Assembly: GCA_018780265.1 (NCBI GenBank)
Contig: JADMJV010000092.1
Span: 44,541 to 108,540 of the forward strand
Direction of reading: 5' to 3'
From: a bacterium
Lineage (GTDB): Bacteria > Vulcanimicrobiota > Xenobia > Xenobiales > JADMJV01
Length of the DNA stretch: 64,000 nucleotides
Below the pieces are notes generated by a model. That model saw nothing but the letters and a program-made list of their open reading frames with translations. It ran no database searches and was not told the origin of the DNA. Each line of letters starts with the position of its first letter. Within the stretch, counting starts at the first letter, position 1. Positions 33,885-42,707 of this stretch are shown here, one piece after another. The position numbers and the translations under genes were made by a program.

Positions 33885-35111
33885 GTGAAAGCATTGTGGT
33901 TGTGGTTGCTGCTGACGGCCGGCGTGTTTGCCCAGGAGCACCAACCGCTGGTCACGGCCTGGTTGGGCGATGGCAATCTATTGCCGGATGCGACCGTGAC
34001 CGCCGCCCTGGCCGATATTCAAAAGGTGCAGGCCCAACCGGAGCATATTGTGGTGCTGGTGCACGGCTACAACGTGGTCCGCGAGGACGGCGCGGCTCAG
34101 TTTCAAGAGGTCGCTGACCGACTGGTTCCTCTGTCGGGGCCCCTGAAGCACAATTTGGTGGTGCTGGGCCTGCAGTGGGATTCAGCGGCGCCGGGCGCTC
34201 AGTCGCCCTGGAGCGCCGAAGAGGCCTATCTGGAAAAGGTCACCCGGGCTCGCGCCGTGGGTCACCTGGCCGCGCGTCAGTTGCTGTTGGCTGTGCAAAA
34301 GCAGTTTCCTCGCGCCTACATTACGGTTCTGGCTCACAGCCTGGGCTGCGAAGTCTCGGTGGGGGCACTTTTTCCCGAGATTACCTACGCCGACGAACTG
34401 CCCAAGAGCGAGTCGTTCGAGCCGGCTCAGGAACTGTTTTTGAACATGCTCTGCCTGACCGGATCCGACCTGGACTACGACTGCTGGTACAAGGGCGGAA
34501 TTATTTTTCGCGCCCAAAACCCACGCGCGCGACTGTTGTGGATGACCGTTTCCCCTTATGTGCGGGGGGGGCGGGACCGCACTTTACAGATTCGCCAGAT
34601 GACCCGTGGGATGGCCGGTGGCTCGGCCTTTCCCCGCATGACGGAGCAACAGTACGATTTTCTTTTCAAATACCGGGCCATCTTTTTCGACCAGAAGGAC
34701 ATTCCCGAGGGTCACGAGTTCGTCAACTACCTGAGTGCCGACCGTCTCACACGCATGCTCAGCGCCGCGGTTTATCTGACCGACCCCAATGCCGAGCGGC
34801 CTCAAGAGATCGATGACATTTACAAGGTGCTGGCCCTGGCCAACAAGGTCGAAGAGTTCTTGCCCTGGCTGGACCATCCTAATGTCTCCGGGCAACTCTA
34901 TGCCTTGTGGCGTCTGGAGGCCTTGCTGTGCGGCGGCAGTCAGCACCTGGCCGACCAGACTCTAGACAACGTGACTCGCCTGCTGCGCAATACCCCGCGC
35001 AAAGTCTGGGGGGAGCGCGAAAGCAGCCCCTGTCAAAGCGTCCGTCGCGCCTATTGGCCCAGCGAGGCCCTGATGAACAAGGCCGGAGCGCCGGCCTGGT
35101 CCAGAGACTAG
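33885..35111 (+). CDS. Secreted alpha/beta hydrolase (DUF900-like)
   Basis: About 408 residues from the GTG at 33885, chosen because it starts a signal peptide (KALWLWLLLTAGVFAQ); a TTG at 33864 is possible. The hydrolase core shows IVVLVHGYNVVREDGAAQF (oxyanion HG), a nucleophile elbow LAHSLGCEVS, and a possible catalytic Asp in LTGSDLDYD. The arrangement resembles the DUF900 serine hydrolases. The C-terminal 130 residues are helical and lack similarity to anything I know. Substrate unknown; extracytoplasmic lipase or esterase activity is plausible. The stop interlocks with the convergent gene (CTAG at 35108). Confidence 0.72.
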   Translation: MKALWLWLLLTAGVFAQEHQPLVTAWLGDGNLLPDATVTAALADIQKVQAQPEHIVVLVHGYNVVREDGAAQFQEVADRLVPLSGPLKHNLVVLGLQWDSAAPGAQSPWSAEEAYLEKVTRARAVGHLAARQLLLAVQKQFPRAYITVLAHSLGCEVSVGALFPEITYADELPKSESFEPAQELFLNMLCLTGSDLDYDCWYKGGIIFRAQNPRARLLWMTVSPYVRGGRDRTLQIRQMTRGMAGGSAFPRMTEQQYDFLFKYRAIFFDQKDIPEGHEFVNYLSADRLTRMLSAAVYLTDPNAERPQEIDDIYKVLALANKVEEFLPWLDHPNVSGQLYALWRLEALLCGGSQHLADQTLDNVTRLLRNTPRKVWGERESSPCQSVRRAYWPSEALMNKAGAPAWSRD

Positions 35112-35740
35112 AGCCTCAAGGGGAGGCCGTCGATGGGCAGAGCCGGGTCGGGGCAGGGCATGGGCCAGAGTGAGGCCAGGTTGGCGGCGCAACGGCCGAA
35201 GTAGTCGAGGATGGGCTCCCAGCGGTCGTCGAAATAAGCCCAGTTCCTCTCTGTGCTGGGGGGGGTCCAGATGGAGTCGTCCAGATCGGGCAGGTCCATA
35301 TGGTGCAGGCTCCAGGTCCAGTTGCGCGTCTTTACATCAACTTGGATATAACGGTCGGTCTCTTTAGAAGCCTTTTCATAGAGGGCCAGGCCGGCTGCTA
35401 AAAGGTGGCGCGAATCCATAGAGTAGAGCTGAGCAAAGTGAGTGGGTAAAGGGTCAGGACCCTGGGCCCAGCGCAACCCGTCCTGATAGGCCGACCCGGC
35501 TTGCTCGGGGCCGTCGCTAAAGGCCGCCAGCACCTGCTCTGGAGTGAGCGGTGCCTGATCTCGGCGCATCTCCAAATAGCGTTGGGCTGATACCCCGATG
35601 TCCTGAAAAATGCGTCGATTTCCGTCCTCCAACATGGAGTGCAGAGTGTGCACAAAGGTGCCAAGATTGCTATCTGGTTGAGAGATGATGTGGGCCAGGC
35701 GCCTGGCCGAGATGCCCAACACACGAGGGTCCATGGTCAT
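35108..35740 (-). CDS. Unknown soluble protein
   Basis: 210 residues from the ATG at 35740 (or the second ATG at 35734); the frame further upstream lacks coding character. Helical N-terminal half (VLGISARRLAHIISQPDSN, then TFVHTLHSMLEDGNRRIF), and a C-terminal half with many W, D and Y residues (DDSIWTPPSTERNWAYFDDR). No signal peptide, membrane segment or known motif. It is divergent from the membrane protein at 35867 and convergent with the hydrolase. Confidence 0.6.
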   Translation of the reverse strand: MTMDPRVLGISARRLAHIISQPDSNLGTFVHTLHSMLEDGNRRIFQDIGVSAQRYLEMRRDQAPLTPEQVLAAFSDGPEQAGSAYQDGLRWAQGPDPLPTHFAQLYSMDSRHLLAAGLALYEKASKETDRYIQVDVKTRNWTWSLHHMDLPDLDDSIWTPPSTERNWAYFDDRWEPILDYFGRCAANLASLWPMPCPDPALPIDGLPLRL

Positions 35741-35866
35741 GCGCGACGGGCCTTCTTGCTGGGCCAGGGCTCGCTCTGATCTGAGGCCAGCATGCCTTTG
35801 CCGGCGCGCCAGGATTCTAACTGGCTCAGCAGTAAGATATCCCCAGCAGCGGGAGGGTCTGGGTGC

Positions 35867-37018
35867 ATGTCTCAAAAACGCATCAACGGAGCGGTCCTTG
35901 TCTACCTGATCTTCACCACTTTGTGGTTGGTCATGGGTGCGCTGGGCATGTCGGGTGTTCGACTGGCCGAAGGAGCGGTAGCTAATAGTCTTCTCCAGGG
36001 TAATTTGGCCGGCTTCTGTATGTTGGTGCTGGCTGCACGCCTCAAGAACGCCGAGAAGATGGCCGTGGGCTTGGGCCTGGCTATCTGGATGACGCCCATA
36101 ATTACGGCCGGGCTTCCACAGCTTGGGCTGCCCCGGCCAGGGGGCTCATCCAAAGCTGAGGTGAAGAGGCGCCTGGCCGAGCAGTGGGCCATGCCTCACG
36201 AGTTGCGCCAAAAATGGGCTCGTTCGGCCACCCTGAGCGCTATCCATCTGGAGAGGTATGTGGAGGCTCCTGAAGTGAGGGCCGAGTTGGAACGACGGGG
36301 ACAGGTCGTCGTCAATTTTATGCACGATCATGAGGCGGAGGTGCTTCAGATTCGTCAAAAACTTTATCGCCAGGGACGAGCTCAGGACCCGGCCAAAGTT
36401 ACCTCGGCTGATTGGGAGACCACCATTCTCGACGGTCTTGGCAATCCGGCCAGCCGCTTCCAGCAGCAGGCGGCCACAGTGCTGACCGAACTGGAGGCTT
36501 TGGGGATGAACGTCGAAGCTACTCCCCTCAGCGAGGCCGACAGGCAGAATGCCGTCAGCTATGCCCAAAATTGGCTGTGCAGCCACGGGGATTGGGTGGA
36601 GAAGATTCTCTCCAGCGGTCCCACCTACACTATCGAAGGGGACGCGCCGGCCAACTTTCCCGAAGATCCCGAGGCGGCCTGGCGGCGCCAGAAGGCCGCC
36701 AGCAATCCTGGGGTGTGGGTCGTTTTGCTGGGCATCGGTTTGGCCTGGGCCGGTCGTGAAAGCCTGAATCGTCCGCTGGACCCCGCCACCCTGCTGCCAC
36801 TGGCTCTTCAAGGCTTGCGAGGTCTGGTTCGCCCTGGCGGGATGCCGCGTATCCTGGCTGGACTGGCTATCATGGCCTCGTCCTTTATATTGGTCTTTCT
36901 TATGCTCATGCTGGGGAGCGGCGCAGGACTGCGTCGACTCTTCGCTGGCGTGATGCTGACGGGTGCAGCCCTGGTTTATTCGGGACTGACTTTGTCGCAA
37001 GACCCGGGCCAGGGGTGA
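35867..37018 (+). CDS. Unknown multi-pass membrane protein
   Basis: 383 residues from the ATG at 35867 (GGGAGG about ten bases upstream). Three N-terminal hydrophobic segments (VLVYLIFTTLWLVMGALGM, NLAGFCMLVLAARL, VGLGLAIWMTPIITAGL), a soluble domain of about 190 residues with helices (EVLQIRQKLYRQGRAQDPAK), then two or three C-terminal membrane segments (VWVVLLGIGLAWAG, GLAIMASSFILVFLMLML, GVMLTGAALVYSGLTL). No family is recognised. It lies 49 bases upstream of the clostripain-YidD gene, on the same strand, and may be co-transcribed with it. Confidence 0.65.
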   Translation: MSQKRINGAVLVYLIFTTLWLVMGALGMSGVRLAEGAVANSLLQGNLAGFCMLVLAARLKNAEKMAVGLGLAIWMTPIITAGLPQLGLPRPGGSSKAEVKRRLAEQWAMPHELRQKWARSATLSAIHLERYVEAPEVRAELERRGQVVVNFMHDHEAEVLQIRQKLYRQGRAQDPAKVTSADWETTILDGLGNPASRFQQQAATVLTELEALGMNVEATPLSEADRQNAVSYAQNWLCSHGDWVEKILSSGPTYTIEGDAPANFPEDPEAAWRRQKAASNPGVWVVLLGIGLAWAGRESLNRPLDPATLLPLALQGLRGLVRPGGMPRILAGLAIMASSFILVFLMLMLGSGAGLRRLFAGVMLTGAALVYSGLTLSQDPGQG

Positions 37019-37067
37019 TTCACGTACCTGTCACGCAACTCTGACGCCTCGGGGTTAATCTAAGCCT

Positions 37068-39005
37068 ATGAAACTCGACAAAGACATGGCCGTACTGGTC
37101 TATCTGGATGGCCGCAAGTCGCTGGCCAGCTCCTGCCAAAAGGCCTTGCAGCAGTTGGAGGATGCGGGCGGCTCCAATGAATCCGTCGATTTGGTGGTGC
37201 AGAGCACGCTCGAACCCACCTTGAGGGAAAGATTCCAGGGAGTCTCCAGTCAGCCCACCCAGCGCCTGCACGTTCACCAGGGAAGTTCGCAGGTGCTTGA
37301 GGAGTCGACCGAGAGCACTCCCCTGACCCAGCAGAGCCTGGCCGAATTCGTGGCTTGGGGCACGAAGAAATATCCGGCCAAGAAAACAGTGGTGGTGGTC
37401 AAGACGCACGGGGCGGGCTTTGCTGGGGCCGCCGCCGGGGTTCCCCTTTCGGCCCATTCGTTGAAGGAAGCCCTGCAGACTGCTCGTCAACAAACGGGCC
37501 GGTCGATCGATGTCCTGGCGCTGGACGCCTGCTCCACCCAGCAGTTGGAACTGGCCTATGAATTGAAGGATCAGGCCCTGGTGTTGACGGGGGCCAGCGA
37601 AGACATCTATGCCGCCAACTATCCTTACTTCGAGATCCTTTTGGCCCTGAAAAGGGAAGCGTCGCCAACCCCTGAGCGGGTAGGCCAATTGATTGTCGAG
37701 GCCAACCGCGGCGGTAAGGGATTGACCAGTCAAAGTGCCGTGAGTCTGTCAGAAATCGGCAAACTGGGCCGGCACATGAGAGAATTCCACCAGTCCGTGC
37801 TGGACCATCGCATCGAACCGGCGCTCCTCTATACTCAGATGGTGAGCTCCCGGTCTCAGGAACCCGGAGAGACATCCCGGTTGCAATACAATTTCCGCGA
37901 CCTGGGCGGATTTCTGGCGGGAGTGGTGGGCGACGAGCGATTTCCGGCTGGGGTTCGCCAACGCGCCCAGATTGCCCGCGAAAGTCTGGACAAAAGCCTG
38001 ATCGCTCGCTTCGCCAGCCCCTCTACGCAACGTCTGAAAGCCCCCACCGGCCTTTCGGCTGTGCTGACTTGGAAGCAACTGGAAGGCTCGCAGCAGGCAG
38101 AATATCAGGCGCTGGACTATGTTCGCGAGAGTCGATGGGACGAGGTTTGCCAGCGAGTCTTTCAGGCCCGTGTTCCTGCGCAAGAGCAGTCGGAAAGCCC
38201 ACTGCCGCTCTGGAAAATTCCCCTCAAGCACTACAAGAAGTACGTCTCTGGACACTTGGGAGTCGCCTGTCCCTATACGCCGTCGTGCTCTCAATACGCA
38301 CGCGAGGCGGTGGAAACCCACGGATTCCTCAGGGGCAGCTGGTTGGGGCTGATCCGCTTGATGAGTTGCAATCATCGCACGCAAGGGGGTTCTGACCCGG
38401 TCGCGGGCGCGGCCTCTCCTCAGCCCACTCATCACCACTCAAGCTTAGTGGCCCCTCCCAACCCGAGTTCCAACAGCCTGGCCAAAAGGGCCCTGGTCAT
38501 CGGCGCCGGTTTGGCCGGGGCGGGAATCGGGGCGCTGGTGGGAGCACTGGCCTTACTGCCCTTGGGAGTGGCCGCTGGTGGCTACTTCGGCTATCAGGCT
38601 GGGGCCGACCAGATGGATCAGGTGACCGAGAAATTTTGGCGATCCCAACTTGAGCAACAACAAGCCAAGCTGTCTTCGGGCTCGGAGGCTCTGGCCGCCA
38701 ATCACGCCGAGGCCGCCGCCCAAGGGATGTTGAGGATGGCCCGTCCGCTAGGCAAACCTGGCCTGGCCATTCACGACCGGGTGCTCAGTTTGAGCCAGAG
38801 TCCGCGGGCCGCGGCCCTGGTATGGGCTCCGGGCGGCGCCCTGGCGGGCTGCCTCAAGGGCGCCATGGCCGGGGCTGCCGCTGGCGGGGCCATCGGGGCG
38901 CGCTTTGGCTATTTGTGGGGGAGTGGGTTGGCCAAGGAAAAACTGGGGGAACTTCCGCCGAATCCTCACGTCCAGGCCATCTTGGAGAATTTTCACACTA
39001 CCTGA
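37068..39005 (+). CDS. C11 clostripain-family peptidase fused to a YidD domain and glycine-zipper membrane tail
   Basis: 645 residues in one uninterrupted frame. Residues 1-240 are a clostripain/gingipain-like caspase fold: MAVLVYLDG start, H114 in VVVVKTHGAGFAG and C155 in DVLALDACSTQQLELAYEL form the dyad. Residues about 380-446 are a complete YidD (PF01809) domain: CPYTPSCSQYAREAVETHGF, then LRGSWLGLIRLMSC and GGSDPV. Stand-alone YidD is a membrane-associated factor helping YidC insert proteins. After a Pro/His linker come two glycine-zipper hydrophobic blocks, at about 470-510 (LVIGAGLAGAGIGALVGALA) and 580-625 (GAMAGAAAGGAIGARFGYLW). No signal peptide, so the protease is probably cytosolic and membrane-tethered. 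Such a fusion is unknown to me. Confidence 0.85.
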   Translation: MKLDKDMAVLVYLDGRKSLASSCQKALQQLEDAGGSNESVDLVVQSTLEPTLRERFQGVSSQPTQRLHVHQGSSQVLEESTESTPLTQQSLAEFVAWGTKKYPAKKTVVVVKTHGAGFAGAAAGVPLSAHSLKEALQTARQQTGRSIDVLALDACSTQQLELAYELKDQALVLTGASEDIYAANYPYFEILLALKREASPTPERVGQLIVEANRGGKGLTSQSAVSLSEIGKLGRHMREFHQSVLDHRIEPALLYTQMVSSRSQEPGETSRLQYNFRDLGGFLAGVVGDERFPAGVRQRAQIARESLDKSLIARFASPSTQRLKAPTGLSAVLTWKQLEGSQQAEYQALDYVRESRWDEVCQRVFQARVPAQEQSESPLPLWKIPLKHYKKYVSGHLGVACPYTPSCSQYAREAVETHGFLRGSWLGLIRLMSCNHRTQGGSDPVAGAASPQPTHHHSSLVAPPNPSSNSLAKRALVIGAGLAGAGIGALVGALALLPLGVAAGGYFGYQAGADQMDQVTEKFWRSQLEQQQAKLSSGSEALAANHAEAAAQGMLRMARPLGKPGLAIHDRVLSLSQSPRAAALVWAPGGALAGCLKGAMAGAAAGGAIGARFGYLWGSGLAKEKLGELPPNPHVQAILENFHTT

Positions 39006-39051
39006 CGCTGCCGCAGCGCTCTCTCCTGGGCGACGTAGCTGACACGACGCC

Positions 39052-39504
39052 TCAGGGCCGATCAGGTCCTGAGCTGCTGGTATGGACGAGAAAAAGAAAG
39101 GCCATGGGGTTGTCCGGCGAGTGGCACCAACCCTGGTACCCGGAAAATTGCTTGGGCGAAAGGTACCGGCTCATCTGAGAGTCCATCCAGGCCATGGTTT
39201 CGGTCAGGTCAGCCCGAGGCATTTTGCCTTCTCTCAATACGTAGCGGTCCAGCCAGCGATAGGTAAAGCCTTGCAAAATGATTCGTAGCATTGGCTCCGA
39301 TGACTCCCCCAGGGAGGCCCGTTGGCGAAGCGATGCCAGCGCCTTGGGAAAATAGGCCTGCTCGTAACTGTGCGCGGCCCGGTAGCGATAATCGGGGTTG
39401 GACCGGGAAAAGCCGTTGACAGTGTGAGGGTCGGGCGGGATCAATGAATCTGGATCCGCCCCCAGCGCCCCGGTCAGCAATAAAAAGACGAGTAAACGCT
39501 TCAT
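39052..39504 (-). CDS. Secreted protein of unknown function
   Basis: 150 residues from the ATG at 39504, where MKRLLVFLLLTGALGADPDS makes a good signal peptide; GAAGG lies upstream. The mature part is a helical protein rich in aromatic residues (YRYRAAHSYEQAYFPKALAS, FTYRWLDRYVLREG). One Cys near the C-terminus. Family not recognised. It is convergent with the clostripain-YidD gene with 47 bases between stops. Confidence 0.6.
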   Translation of the reverse strand: MKRLLVFLLLTGALGADPDSLIPPDPHTVNGFSRSNPDYRYRAAHSYEQAYFPKALASLRQRASLGESSEPMLRIILQGFTYRWLDRYVLREGKMPRADLTETMAWMDSQMSRYLSPKQFSGYQGWCHSPDNPMAFLFLVHTSSSGPDRP

Positions 39505-39547
39505 TCCCGTGCCTTCGACATCCCCGTGCAATCACATCCCCGCGCAA

Positions 39548-39868
39548 TCACTGGGAAAGAATGGGCCAGAGCCGAAGCGGTGAGGCAGGCCAGTGTGGGA
39601 ATACGAGAGGCGCTGGCGGGTCTTCAGATCGAGAGTAGGTGAGCTGGCATTGATCCGGGCCGGCGGCCAGTCGATCTTCGGGCCTGGCATCTACATCTGG
39701 AACACTGTATTCTTTGGAGTAAAGCGCTCGGTCCGTGCTCATTTGAAGAGCCAGGGGAACCCGAGAGCGGTCAAATACCCTCAACAAGATGGAGTTACTC
39801 GTCCGCACCTGGTCTATCACTCGAAAGACCGAATTTGAATTGAGGTGAGAGACGGTCTGGAGTTTCAT
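39548..39868 (-). CDS. Small hypothetical protein (doubtful)
   Basis: 106 residues from the ATG at 39868; a longer frame reaches 40003. The N-terminal half looks protein-like (VFRVIDQVRTSNSILLRVFD, RVPLALQMSTDRALYSK); the C-terminus is Pro-rich (DPPAPLVFPHWPASPLRLW). There is no clear ribosome site. The alternative is non-coding DNA: the stretch 39869-40180 shows no other gene. Confidence 0.35.
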   Translation of the reverse strand: MKLQTVSHLNSNSVFRVIDQVRTSNSILLRVFDRSRVPLALQMSTDRALYSKEYSVPDVDARPEDRLAAGPDQCQLTYSRSEDPPAPLVFPHWPASPLRLWPILSQ

Positions 39869-40180
39869 GCACGTGGGGCCATGCCTAATCGATGAAGGCA
39901 GGAATCCGCACTGAACATCCTGTTGCATGTTCGACATCGGCTGTTGATCGCGCGGCTTTCCTGCATAGGCTCCCGGTTGGTGGATCGAGGGGTGGCATTG
40001 CAACCGATAGAATCCCGATCTCTGTCGAAGGGGTCGGCTGGCTTGCCCGGGCGAACTCGAGGGTTTTGCGCGAGAGTCGGGAGGGCCTGTCGCTGGATCT
40101 GAACCGGTGATGTTGTCACGGTCCCTTCACGCAAGTGTTTCAAGCCCTTGCTAGACTGAGCCATCGCAGAAGGAGGATCC

Positions 40181-40453
40181 ATGAAAATATTACCATCAAA
40201 GTGCTCTCCGCAGCACTACCAGAAAAGATTCGACGGCCAGCATGATGAAAAGCGGGTGCCCCCAAACCCGAGCGACAAGGTCGAAATCGACTTTAGCACC
40301 CGCCCGAGTTCTATCGTTGGTGGCATCATGGGCACCGCAATCGGGGCCTGGGTGGCCAGGGCTCTCAGGTTTTCAAGTCCGGCCGGTTTGGTCTTGGGTG
40401 GACTCGCTGGCGCCGTCGCCGGTTATACCTTGCTTGCCACCTTGGGAGATTAG
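40181..40453 (+). CDS. Small glycine-zipper membrane protein
   Basis: 90 residues with a strong ribosome site (AGAAGGAGGATCC before the ATG). A hydrophilic N-terminal half is followed by two hydrophobic helices with small-residue zippers (SSIVGGIMGTAIGAWVARAL and GLVLGGLAGAVAGYTLLATL). The pattern matches glycine-zipper proteins that oligomerise in membranes. Similar zippers end the clostripain-YidD protein and the product of 10607-11197. No signal peptide. Function unknown. Confidence 0.65.
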   Translation: MKILPSKCSPQHYQKRFDGQHDEKRVPPNPSDKVEIDFSTRPSSIVGGIMGTAIGAWVARALRFSSPAGLVLGGLAGAVAGYTLLATLGD

Positions 40454-40577
40454 AGGCTGCAAGTTCTCTCTTTTTGGACCGCAGGCGTAAGCAAGAACGA
40501 TTGTAGCTCTCATCGGTGAGTCTTCAGCGACTGGCTTAAACATTCAGCCCGGCGCGACCCCCCACAATCAGGAAGTC

Positions 40578-40769
40578 GTGAAGTCGCTTCCCGACAGAGA
40601 GGATCAGTTGGGTGTTCGGGCCGAGCTTCTCAAGTTGCGCTACGCACACTTGCGCGACGCCAGCATCCTGGAGTTAGCCATTCACTACCACCTTTGTGCC
40701 CTGCACCCTGCTGGGGTTCTGGGTCGGGTAACTCTTATGTGGGCATCGACGTCAATCCGGTGGTACTAG
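40578..40769 (+). CDS. Short ORF convergent with asnB (doubtful)
   Basis: 63 codons from a GTG at 40578, reading GVRAELLKLRYAHLRDASIL, then ELAIHYHLCALHPAG. No Shine-Dalgarno. The only support is helix-like composition and an interlocked stop with asnB (CTAG at 40766), a pattern seen at four other convergent pairs here. It could be the tail of a decayed gene. Confidence 0.25.
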   Translation: MKSLPDREDQLGVRAELLKLRYAHLRDASILELAIHYHLCALHPAGVLGRVTLMWASTSIRWY

Positions 40770-42697
40770 TCGGGGGGTGACCAGCGGGGGAGTTCGCAGA
40801 GGCCGCCGCCCAGAAAGAGGTGATGCCACAACTGGGTGGAGATGGCTCCCACCAGGCCCAATTCGGCGCGCATGTCGGGGCGCTGTCGAAATCCTTGGCG
40901 GTTCAACTGGGTCAGGCACTGTTGCAGGCGGTCCTCATCGAAATAGCCAGTGCAGCGCAGCGATTGGGGACTGAGCAGTTGTTGGACGTAGGCCGGGGCG
41001 GGGTCGAAGAACGAGCCGGCGTAGCGGGCCCGAAAGATGTGCTTGGGGCGGTTGGCGATAGTCGCCGGCAAGAAGTCGGCGGCGAAGCTGCGCAGCAGGT
41101 GTTTGTCGCGAAAGAAGCTCTTCAGTTTGTATTGGGGGGCGGCCGAGGCGCACAGTCGGACCACTTCCTCGTCCAAAAAGGGAAAGCGGGTCTCCACCGA
41201 GTTGGCCATGGCCGGGCGGTCGCCCTTGTGGGTCATGAGTACTCCCGCCAGCAACACCTTGTAGCCCAGGTAGATGGCTCGATTCATTGGGTGCCAGGCC
41301 TGCATGCGGACCAGATTGAGGTGCAGGTCGTCGCAGGCCGTGTGCTGGCCCATGCAGTCGAGTTGCTCTTGAGAGTAGACCCGATATCCCGACAGGGCCG
41401 AGGCCCCGTAGAGGTCAGAGGTGGCGTGGTAACCGCCCATCCGGGCATAGCGGCGGGCCAGGCTGGGCCAGTCGGCGCGTCCCCCCAGACCGCTCTTGTA
41501 AAAAGCTCGACGCAAGGGGTGGGCCAGACCCAGGCGGTCCAGCAGCGAGAGAAAGCGGTGGACTTTAAACCAGGGGTAGCCCGCCAGGGCTTCGTCGGCG
41601 CCTTCCCCGGTGAGGGCCACCTTGTAACCCGCCTGGCGTACGGCAGCAGCCAGACGATAGATAGCTGCCGAGGAGGTATCCATCACGGGGCATTCCGAGG
41701 CGGTTACCAGGGCCGGATAGCTGGCCGCGATTTCGCGCTCACCGCATTCGACGATCTCGGGGTGAGTGCCGATCGAGCCTGCGGCCAGCAAGGCTCGGGG
41801 AGTTTCGTCCAGTTTGGGGTCGAGAATGCGAATGGTGAAGGTGGGAATTGGCCGCCCCAAGAGGCGACTGGCCAGCGCGGCCACGGTGGTAGAATCCACC
41901 CCGCCAGACAAGTAGCTCACCACCGGAACGTCGGCTCGCAGGCGCATTGCGACGGCTCGGGTTAAGGCCTGGCCAAAGTCGGCCACCAGGTGGGGCGAGC
42001 GCACTTCGTGGCCCTGGTCGGGAAAGTCGAAGTCCCAGTAAAATCGCTCTTCGACCTGGCCACCCTCGATTCTGAGGTAACTTCCAGGCAACAGACAGTG
42101 GACGCCAGCAAACATGGTGCGCCGCGTGCTCATGGCAAAGAAGGTGAAAACATGATCGAGAGCCAGGCGGTCGACCTGGGCGGGGACTCCACGGGAGGCC
42201 AACAGTGCCTTGATTTCGGAGCCGAAATAGAACCAATCGCGCTGTCGGCTGTAGTAGAGGGGGCAGATTCCCACCCGGTCACGGGCGATAATCAGGCGCT
42301 TGCGGCGGCGATCGACCAGGGCAAAGGCAAACTGGCCTTTGAGGTGCTCGAAGAACTGCTCTTGATGGTCTTCCCAGAGATGGACCAGAATTTCGCTGTC
42401 CGAACCGGTTCGAAATACGTGACCGCGAGCTTGCAGTCGGGCGCGCACCTCCGGATAGTCGAAGAATTCCCCGTTGCAAACCACGGCCACCGAGCCGTCT
42501 TCGTTATAAATGGGTTGGCGGCCGTCGCTCAGACCCACCACTGCGAGCCGCCGCGAAACCAGACCCAGACCGTTTTGCCGATGTTGACCGGTCTCGTCGG
42601 GGCCGCGTTGGAGTATGGCCAGCCCCATTCGGGTCAGAAGGTGGGGATCGACGGAGCGCTCTCCGGCCAGATCAACGATGCCCGCTATACCACACAC
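40766..42697 (-). CDS. asnB: Asparagine synthase (glutamine-hydrolysing)
   Basis: 643 residues, normal for AsnB. N-terminal Ntn glutaminase: C2 nucleophile after Met (MCGIAGIVDL), RGPDETG, RRLAVVGLSDGRQPIYNEDG and CNGEFFDY. C-terminal synthetase: PP-loop SYLSGGVDSTTVAAL, then ALTGEGADEALAGYPW. It makes Asn from Asp, ATP and Gln, or a related amidation. Homologues also serve in peptide or exopolysaccharide clusters, but the operon here (hfq, dapF, an M24 peptidase) points to amino-acid metabolism. The start is 10 bases after the M24 peptidase stop. Confidence 0.93.
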   Translation of the reverse strand: MCGIAGIVDLAGERSVDPHLLTRMGLAILQRGPDETGQHRQNGLGLVSRRLAVVGLSDGRQPIYNEDGSVAVVCNGEFFDYPEVRARLQARGHVFRTGSDSEILVHLWEDHQEQFFEHLKGQFAFALVDRRRKRLIIARDRVGICPLYYSRQRDWFYFGSEIKALLASRGVPAQVDRLALDHVFTFFAMSTRRTMFAGVHCLLPGSYLRIEGGQVEERFYWDFDFPDQGHEVRSPHLVADFGQALTRAVAMRLRADVPVVSYLSGGVDSTTVAALASRLLGRPIPTFTIRILDPKLDETPRALLAAGSIGTHPEIVECGEREIAASYPALVTASECPVMDTSSAAIYRLAAAVRQAGYKVALTGEGADEALAGYPWFKVHRFLSLLDRLGLAHPLRRAFYKSGLGGRADWPSLARRYARMGGYHATSDLYGASALSGYRVYSQEQLDCMGQHTACDDLHLNLVRMQAWHPMNRAIYLGYKVLLAGVLMTHKGDRPAMANSVETRFPFLDEEVVRLCASAAPQYKLKSFFRDKHLLRSFAADFLPATIANRPKHIFRARYAGSFFDPAPAYVQQLLSPQSLRCTGYFDEDRLQQCLTQLNRQGFRQRPDMRAELGLVGAISTQLWHHLFLGGGLCELPRWSPPD

Positions 42698-42707
42698 GGT
42701 TTGAAAA

